DNA of 64,000 nt, from NCBI GenBank assembly GCA_964621185.1, contig CAZULM010000019.1, positions 1 through 64,000 on the forward strand, written 5' to 3'. The notes under the pieces are model-generated. The model saw only the letters and a program-made list of their open reading frames with translations. It searched no databases and was not told where the DNA came from. This stretch comes from M3007 sp964621185 (lineage in GTDB: Bacteria > Bacteroidota > Bacteroidia > Chitinophagales > Saprospiraceae). Within the stretch, counting starts at the first letter, position 1. The number at the start of each line of letters is the position of its first letter. Shown here piece by piece: positions 58,888-64,000 of the stretch. Made by a program: the position numbers and the translations under genes.

Positions 58888-59793
58888 GTGGGCGATTTAC
58901 TGCAGGATCCGATTTTCTTCTGGTTGATGTGGGCCATCTTCACCCTCTCCGGCACCATCATCGGCTGGACGCTGCGTGCCAACACGCTGGAAAAGGAGGT
59001 GCGCGAAGTGCTCGCCCGCATCGAACAGGAAAAAAATACCCTGGCCCGGCTTTACACCCACATCAAGCACCAGCACGACCTGCGCGAAGCTGATTTCCGC
59101 CGCGTTTCCCTGGAGCTGAGCCACCTTCAGGGACAGGTAGAATGGCTCGAAAACGAACGCGCCAAGCTCCTTCCCGATACCCACGAGGCCAACGCCCGCA
59201 TCGAAAAAGCGGAAGCCAGCGCCGCCCAGTACGCCCAAAAAGTAGCAGCGCTGGAACTGTTGGCCGAAAACCTGCGCAAAAAAAACACCGAGCTTACTGC
59301 CCAGGTAGAACGCGCCCGCCAGGAACTGGCAGCCTGGGAAACCATCTACCGCGACTTCAAACAGATGCAGCAGCGGCTGGCCGCCTTCGAGCAGTCGTCG
59401 TTAGCCCTCCAAGCAGAGCGCGACACCCTGCAACAAGAACGCGATACGCTCTACGAACAGCTCGGCGGCGCCCGGGCGGAAATTGAGACCCTCCAGCGCG
59501 AGCTCATCAAGCTCACCACCTACGCCGAGCGCCCAGGCACCCGCGGCAGCAGCCGGGGCGGCCCCGCAGCCCCCGAACACGCCGACGACCTCAAGTCCAT
59601 CAAAGGCATTACGCCCGCCGCAGAGCAAAAGCTCACCGCCCTCGGCATCCACACCTTCTCCCAGATCAGCTCCTGGGACGACGACGCCGTGATCGCCTTC
59701 GCCCGCGCCTTGGGCATCAGCCCGGGCAAGGTGTTCCAGGAGGACTGGGTGGGGCAGGCAAGAGCATTTTCGGGGAGGATGAATGATGAATGA
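58888..59793 (+). CDS. Membrane-anchored coiled-coil protein with C-terminal helix-hairpin-helix domain
   Basis: A 301-residue protein. One N-terminal membrane helix (about 8-28), a long coiled coil (about 30-210, heptads with many Glu/Gln/Arg), and at the end (about 235-290) a helix-hairpin-helix-like domain: Asp-Asp-Leu-Lys-Ser-Ile-Lys-Gly-Ile-Thr-Pro-Ala-Ala-Glu-Gln-Lys-Leu, then Gly-Ile-His-Thr-Phe-Ser-Gln-Ile-Ser. This domain pair is known from proteins with a ribosomal L21-like/NADH-dehydrogenase-E-associated tail. GTG start: a stop lies two codons upstream. Function unknown; it may bind DNA or a ring-shaped complex at the membrane. Confidence 0.75.
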   Translation: MGDLLQDPIFFWLMWAIFTLSGTIIGWTLRANTLEKEVREVLARIEQEKNTLARLYTHIKHQHDLREADFRRVSLELSHLQGQVEWLENERAKLLPDTHEANARIEKAEASAAQYAQKVAALELLAENLRKKNTELTAQVERARQELAAWETIYRDFKQMQQRLAAFEQSSLALQAERDTLQQERDTLYEQLGGARAEIETLQRELIKLTTYAERPGTRGSSRGGPAAPEHADDLKSIKGITPAAEQKLTALGIHTFSQISSWDDDAVIAFARALGISPGKVFQEDWVGQARAFSGRMNDE

Positions 59794-59948
59794 TGAATTT
59801 GTTTGGCATTCCAAGTGGTGAATTTGCTGGACTGTTCAGCGCTTGGGCACCATGTTTATTTTTAGAAGCCAATCCTTTTGACCCAATGATGGCCTTGCAA
59901 GTTGTCGGCAGGCTGAGTATATAATATTGGATACATTTGTATCTTATA

Positions 59949-60055
59949 CTATGATTCGCCTGATTTTTTTGTGATTGAGTATGATTGATTCAACTGATCT
60001 TCAATTGATTACAAAGATCGGCATGCACAAAACCAGGCGGCGTGAGGTAAAAATT
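59949..60055 (+). repeat. Dispersed repeat family A, copy 3 (opposite orientation)
   Basis: Inverse orientation to copies 1 and 2. Here the conserved frame reads on the plus strand from about 59975: Met-Ser-Met-Ile-Asp-Ser-Thr...Met-His-Lys-Thr-Arg-Arg-Arg-Glu-Val. It fills much of the 290-bp gap before the CotH gene. Confidence 0.85.
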
Positions 60056-60083
60056 ACTCGTCATTTGTCAAAAATATCAAAAA

Positions 60084-62354
60084 ATGCAGCTCCGCCTCCT
60101 TACCACGCTTTTGCTTCTTTCCACCTTAAGCCTACAATCCCAAACCTTTTCCGGCACCGGCGGCCACATACCAGACGACGGCAGCTCCGTTGATTTTGAG
60201 ATCGCTGTGGGCGGCTTGCCCAATGTCATGGACACGCTCGCTTTTGGGCTACAGGGCGTATGCCTCAACATCACCCATACCTGGTCAGCCGATCTGGCAG
60301 TTTCCGTGATAGCCCCCGATGGCACGGTGCTGCTGCTTTTTTCCAACCTAGGCGGCGACACCGATGGCTTTGTGAACACCTGCCTGAGCGGCAACGCCGG
60401 CAGCTCTATTTTCCAACAATGGTATCCCTTCACCGGCACCTTCCGGCCTTTTGGCGACATGGGCAACCTGAACATCAAAGGCATCAACCCCAATGGCGTT
60501 TGGAAACTGCACATCCTCGACACCTACGCTTTTGCCGACGAGGGCGACCTGCTCGACTGGAACATCAGCTTTGGCAGCCAACCGTGCAAGCCTTTTCCCT
60601 TCCAATCGAGCGATCTGCCCATTATGAAGGTCAACACGGGCGGAAATATCATCCTGAACGACCCCAAAATTGACGCGCAGCTGCAGCTGATCGACAACGG
60701 GCCGGGCGTTCGTAACTACCTCAGCCAAACAAACTACGCGTTTGAGGGCAAAATCGGCGTGGAACTGCGCGGCGTGAGCTCGCAGGGCTTCCCCAAAAAA
60801 TCGTACGGCATCGAAGTGCGCGACGATTTGGGCGAAGACCAGGAGGTTTCGCTCCTGGGCCTGCCCAAAACCAGCGACTTCGCCCTGCTGGCCAATTTTT
60901 CCGACAAAACCCTGATGCGCAATGCCCTGGCCTATGAAATGTTCCGACAGCTGGGACATTATGCCACCCGCACCCGTTTCTGCGAGCTGGTTTTGGACAA
61001 TACGTATCAGGGCGTTTACATCCTGACGGAGAAAATAAAGCGCGGAAAAGAGCGGGTGGACATCGCCAGGTTGAAATACGAGGATACCACTGGCACGGCC
61101 CTCAGCGGCGGATACATGCTGCGCATCGACTGGAACACCTCGCCGGGCTGGAATTCGCCTTTCTCCCAGCCCAACAGCCCAACGGTTTTTACCTATTTCC
61201 AGCATGTTTACCCGAAATGGGACGAAATGCACCCCCTTCAAACCAATTATATCCGCGCTTATGTGGACAGTTTCGAGCAAGCCCTGCGCGGCCCGGCATA
61301 CCAGGATACCAGCATGGGCTGGCGCCGCTTCGCCGACGAGAGAACCTTCATCGATTACCTCATCCTCAACGAGATCAGCAAGAATGTGGACGGCTACAGG
61401 CTCAGCACCTATTTTTACAAAGACAAGGGTGGGAAAATCCAGATGGGGCCGCCCTGGGATTACGACCTGGCATGGTACAACGCCGACTACTGCGAAAATT
61501 TCCAGACCTCCGGCTGGGCTTACGACATCAACTACATCTGTGCCGATGCCGGGGTGCCGTTTTGGTGGGAAAAACTGGCAGCAGACACCCTTTTTGCGCA
61601 AAACCTCGCCTGCCGATGGCAGTCGCTGCGCAACGGTTCTACTCTCAGCAAGGCCCATATCTTCGGCGTGATCGATTCCATGGCCGCTGTGCTGCAGGAG
61701 GCGCAAGGCCGCAATTTCAAGTACTGGCCCATTTTGGGGCAATACGTCTGGCCAAACCCGGGGCCTTTGCCCACCACCTATCCGGGCGAGGTCGCCAAGA
61801 TGAAAAACTGGCTGAGCTCCCGCTTGAATTGGCTGGATTTTGCCATTTTGCAAAAACTGCCTCAGCTCGACGCGACCTTTACTGCCAGCGCCATCAATGC
61901 CTTGAATTGGCAGTTCACGGCCAAACCTGGCTACCATTACGCCTGGGATTTTGGCGACGGAAGCACTTCCAACGATGCCGCGCCGCAGCACCAGTTCCCA
62001 GGCCCTGGCACCTATACCGTTAAGCTGAAGGTCAACACGCCTTATGGTTGCAGCAAGGGAACGGAGCAGGTCATCCACATCGTCAATTCCGCAGTTGGTT
62101 CGATTGTTGAGGGTCAGATTCAGGTTTCCCCAAACCCGGCGCATGATGTTTTGCAGGTTACGTTGCCCAATAATTTTGAAACAGCAGGAACCTTTCGCTT
62201 GATAAATACCCTCGGGCAGACCGTTTTGGATCAACAGTTTTCAGGCAATGGTAAGGTACATTCCCTCCATTTAATTTCGGTGCCCAAAGGACCATACATT
62301 ATCCAAGTTCAAACAGCCTCCAGCAAATCCAGTATCCAGCTAAGCATTCAATGA
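60084..62354 (+). CDS. CotH-family protein with P domain, PKD domain and T9SS sorting signal
   Basis: A 756-residue secreted protein. Signal peptide (~20); residues ~25-165 are a proprotein-convertase P-like domain (His-Thr-Trp-Ser-Ala-Asp-Leu, Gly-Val-Trp-Lys-Leu-His-Ile-Leu-Asp); ~180-590 is a CotH kinase-like domain with Val-Glu-Leu-Arg-Gly-Val-Ser-Ser-Gln-Gly-Phe-Pro-Lys-Lys-Ser-Tyr-Gly and Gly-Gly-Tyr-Met-Leu-Arg-Ile-Asp. A PKD domain follows (Trp-Asp-Phe-Gly-Asp-Gly), then a type A T9SS tail starting Val-Ser-Pro-Asn-Pro-Ala. CotH proteins phosphorylate spore-coat proteins in Bacillus; here secreted. DUF4956, a common CotH companion, is at 46.4 kb. Confidence 0.85.
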   Translation: MQLRLLTTLLLLSTLSLQSQTFSGTGGHIPDDGSSVDFEIAVGGLPNVMDTLAFGLQGVCLNITHTWSADLAVSVIAPDGTVLLLFSNLGGDTDGFVNTCLSGNAGSSIFQQWYPFTGTFRPFGDMGNLNIKGINPNGVWKLHILDTYAFADEGDLLDWNISFGSQPCKPFPFQSSDLPIMKVNTGGNIILNDPKIDAQLQLIDNGPGVRNYLSQTNYAFEGKIGVELRGVSSQGFPKKSYGIEVRDDLGEDQEVSLLGLPKTSDFALLANFSDKTLMRNALAYEMFRQLGHYATRTRFCELVLDNTYQGVYILTEKIKRGKERVDIARLKYEDTTGTALSGGYMLRIDWNTSPGWNSPFSQPNSPTVFTYFQHVYPKWDEMHPLQTNYIRAYVDSFEQALRGPAYQDTSMGWRRFADERTFIDYLILNEISKNVDGYRLSTYFYKDKGGKIQMGPPWDYDLAWYNADYCENFQTSGWAYDINYICADAGVPFWWEKLAADTLFAQNLACRWQSLRNGSTLSKAHIFGVIDSMAAVLQEAQGRNFKYWPILGQYVWPNPGPLPTTYPGEVAKMKNWLSSRLNWLDFAILQKLPQLDATFTASAINALNWQFTAKPGYHYAWDFGDGSTSNDAAPQHQFPGPGTYTVKLKVNTPYGCSKGTEQVIHIVNSAVGSIVEGQIQVSPNPAHDVLQVTLPNNFETAGTFRLINTLGQTVLDQQFSGNGKVHSLHLISVPKGPYIIQVQTASSKSSIQLSIQ

Positions 62355-62446
62355 TGCTCCCCAAGCACAACAACCACCCATCTGACCCGAAACCCGAAAC
62401 CCTTCCCACACACACAATTTTGATTCACACATTTAATTCACTTAGT

Positions 62447-63286
62447 ATGAAAAGCATTTTTGAACTCTTCGGTTTTCTTTCCATGGCATGCATCTCTGCT
62501 GCTATCATCTTTATCCTCATGGGCAAAAAGGACGCGTTGGGCGACCTGGCCAAAGACAACGCCAAAGCTGCCGAGTACGGCACCCTCGCCGAAACCCCCA
62601 ATACCCCCAGGTCGGTGACCAAAGGCGTGCGCGACAGCTATGCCAGCGATTCCGGGAGCGCGCGCCGGGCAAAAGGCAGTCAGGAAAAGGCGCCTCCCAC
62701 CATGCCAGAAGCAGCGCCCGAGGAGCGCCTCCGCGCACTGTACAACGATGCCGACTTTGTGGCAGGAACTGCCAAAAAATGGAAGCCGCTTGTAGCCGAT
62801 GTGGCCGACGAGTACAACGTGAAGCCACAACTGCTGCTGGCCAACGCCGTGCTGCAATCCTACCTCGGCGGCTACTCCAAAGCCCAGCTCCAGGACGACG
62901 CGGCCCAGCACGCCGGCGACCGGGTATTGCCCACCGCCACGGCTGCCAAGCGCTACAAATACGGCTGGAGTGTGCAAAAAGTGGCAGAACAGCACAACCT
63001 CAGCCGCTATTTCCCGGCCGAAATACCAACAGCCTCGGCATCGTCGGAGCGCATGGTGTCGGCCTACAACAGCTCGGCAAAAGGGACGGGAACTGCTAAA
63101 CAGGCATCCCCAAAAGTAGCTGCCACCGCCCAAAGCAGCCCGGTGGAAGAAGGCTTCAAAGCTATGGTGGCCAAGGAGTACGGTTTCAGTTCCTGGAACG
63201 GACTGAGCCGCTTGGCCGACCCCGACATGAAAGCCGATGCCCAGCGCCGCGTAAAGTCGCTGATGATGGCGGCGCGGATCAAGTGA
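62447..63286 (+). CDS. Membrane-anchored protein with possible lysozyme-like domain
   Basis: A 279-residue protein with one N-terminal membrane helix (about 5-24) and a low-complexity Ala/Ser/Thr linker. The middle (about 110-180) has Val-Ala-Asp-Glu-Tyr-Asn-Val-Lys-Pro-Gln-Leu-Leu-Leu-Ala-Asn-Ala-Val-Leu-Gln-Ser, reminiscent of the helix before the catalytic Glu in lysozyme/glucosaminidase-like domains, but the Glu is replaced by Gln here. A second Tyr-Gly-Phe-Ser-Ser-Trp-Asn-Gly-Leu-Ser-Arg part follows near the C-terminus. No firm family. The start at 62447 is supported by the membrane helix. Confidence 0.55.
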   Translation: MKSIFELFGFLSMACISAAIIFILMGKKDALGDLAKDNAKAAEYGTLAETPNTPRSVTKGVRDSYASDSGSARRAKGSQEKAPPTMPEAAPEERLRALYNDADFVAGTAKKWKPLVADVADEYNVKPQLLLANAVLQSYLGGYSKAQLQDDAAQHAGDRVLPTATAAKRYKYGWSVQKVAEQHNLSRYFPAEIPTASASSERMVSAYNSSAKGTGTAKQASPKVAATAQSSPVEEGFKAMVAKEYGFSSWNGLSRLADPDMKADAQRRVKSLMMAARIK

Positions 63287-63314
63287 GCATGCTGACGGGC
63301 TCAAAAGTGCTAAC

Positions 63315-63420
63315 TGGTAGCGCGACATTTATGTCGCCCGAAAAAGGCCATTTATGGCCGTTATGTCAATATTACGACCATAAATGGCCTTTTTCGGGCG
63401 GCCTGAAGGCCGCGCTACCA
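63315..63420. repeat. Nested inverted repeat with GGTAGC ends (BIME-like element 3)
   Basis: TGGTAGCGCG at 63315-63324 pairs with CGCGCTACCA at 63411-63420; a 23-bp perfect inner stem pairs 63335-63357 with 63378-63400. Between the outer and inner stems each arm holds its own small palindrome (ACAT-TT-ATGT left; GCCT-GA-AGGC right). It ends 13 bases before the sterol desaturase start. Confidence 0.9.
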
Positions 63421-63433
63421 TAAAACATAAGGT

Positions 63434-64000
63434 ATGGAAACCTACGGTAAAATCCTCCTCTACGCCATGCCCGCCTTCTTCGGGCTGGTCTTGCTCGAAA
63501 AAGCCTACGGCCTCCTTCGCGGGCGCGACACCTACCGCAACATGGACATGATATCGAGCCTCAGCTCCGGCATCACCAATGTGGTGAAAGACGTGCTGGG
63601 CTTGAGCGTCTCCATCCTTGCCTACAGCTGGTTGGTGTCGAAAGTGGCGGCCTTTCAAGTAGAGTCAACTTTTTGGGTCTATGCCATCGCCTTCGTGGCC
63701 CTCGATTTCTCGGGCTACTGGACGCACCGCATTGCCCACCAGGTCAATTTTTTCTGGAACAAGCACGCCATCCACCACAGCAGCGAGGATTTCAACTTAG
63801 CTTGCGCCTTGCGGCAAACGGTGTCGTCGTTCGTCAACCTGTTCACCATTTTCCTCCTGCCAGCAGCCGTGTTCGGGGTGCCGGCGCAGGTGATCGCCGT
63901 GGTGGCGCCCATACATTTGTTCGCCCAGTTCTGGTACCACACCCAGCATATCGGGAAAATGGGCTGGCTGGAGCATATCATCGTCACGCCTTCGCACCAC
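63434..64000 (+). CDS. Sterol desaturase/fatty acid hydroxylase family protein (3' truncated by window)
   Basis: The first 189 residues of an integral membrane di-iron enzyme. The histidine clusters are present in order: His-Arg-Ile-Ala-His, then His-Ala-Ile-His-His-Ser-Ser, and Thr-Gln-His-Ile-Gly, and the window ends within the next Pro-Ser-His-His. Four helices are visible. Relatives hydroxylate or desaturate sterols, carotenoids or fatty acids; the product is not readable. The gene begins 13 bases after a palindromic element. Confidence 0.9.
   Translation, partial: METYGKILLYAMPAFFGLVLLEKAYGLLRGRDTYRNMDMISSLSSGITNVVKDVLGLSVSILAYSWLVSKVAAFQVESTFWVYAIAFVALDFSGYWTHRIAHQVNFFWNKHAIHHSSEDFNLACALRQTVSSFVNLFTIFLLPAAVFGVPAQVIAVVAPIHLFAQFWYHTQHIGKMGWLEHIIVTPSHH

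Overview
The window reads as chromosomal DNA of a Bacteroidota bacterium, most likely a Saprospiraceae-like lineage (an inference from protein style, not a database match). Supporting signs: type IX secretion C-terminal domains, many SPII lipoproteins with short lipoboxes, DUF6089, DUF4956, DUF4838, UnbV/ASPIC and LVIVD proteins, a FucP-type sugar transporter, and promoters of the Bacteroidota form TTTG-N18/20-TAnnTTTG. Most of the window is GC-rich with dense, alternating gene blocks. The first 1.4 kb, a lipoprotein near 23.7 kb and a membrane protein near 40.5 kb are visibly AT-rich.

Region 1 (1-7245) is the accessory part. It opens with the 3' end of a polymorphic-toxin gene with a PD-(D/E)xK nuclease domain and its probable immunity gene, both AT-rich. 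A compact co-directional run follows: vanadium haloperoxidase-like protein, orphan ParA ATPase (1-base overlap), a DUF4157 (eCIS core domain) protein with an OmpA-like domain, and an AAA+ ATPase. DUF4157 and AAA+ proteins are typical companions of extracellular contractile injection systems (eCIS), so this looks like the cargo/ATPase edge of such a locus or a stand-alone relative. No sheath, tube or baseplate gene is inside the window.

Region 2 (7.2-31 kb) holds envelope and exported proteins: an E2-type acyltransferase domain, LVIVD lipoprotein, beta-barrels, an Lgt-like protein fused to a beta-rich tail, a double-thioredoxin lipoprotein, a 969-residue Ig-like T9SS adhesin with near-identical 231-bp repeats, a DUF4838 protein, a TMTC-like TPR glycosyltransferase, an amidohydrolase, an alpha/beta hydrolase, DUF6089, TerB and a FucP-type transporter.

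Region 3 (31-47 kb) mixes exported proteins (UnbV/ASPIC lipoprotein, OmpH/Skp, TolC-like) with housekeeping: tRNA-Leu(GAG), dnaJ-grpE, a TlpA thioredoxin, flavin reductase, heptose-1-phosphate adenylyltransferase, IMP dehydrogenase and DUF4956.

Region 4 (47-64 kb) holds a methyltransferase, a PD40-OmpA lipoprotein-like outer-membrane protein, a VWA-like membrane protein, an M14 carboxypeptidase, a second methyltransferase, a BamA-type barrel, a CotH-family T9SS protein and a sterol-desaturase family protein cut by the window end.

Between genes there are at least three classes of dispersed repeat: family A (about 100 bp, three copies, conserved short frame), family B (about 75 bp, three copies, two ending just upstream of start codons and one supplying promoter boxes), and chains of short palindromes, several led by GGTAGC as in REP/BIME elements.
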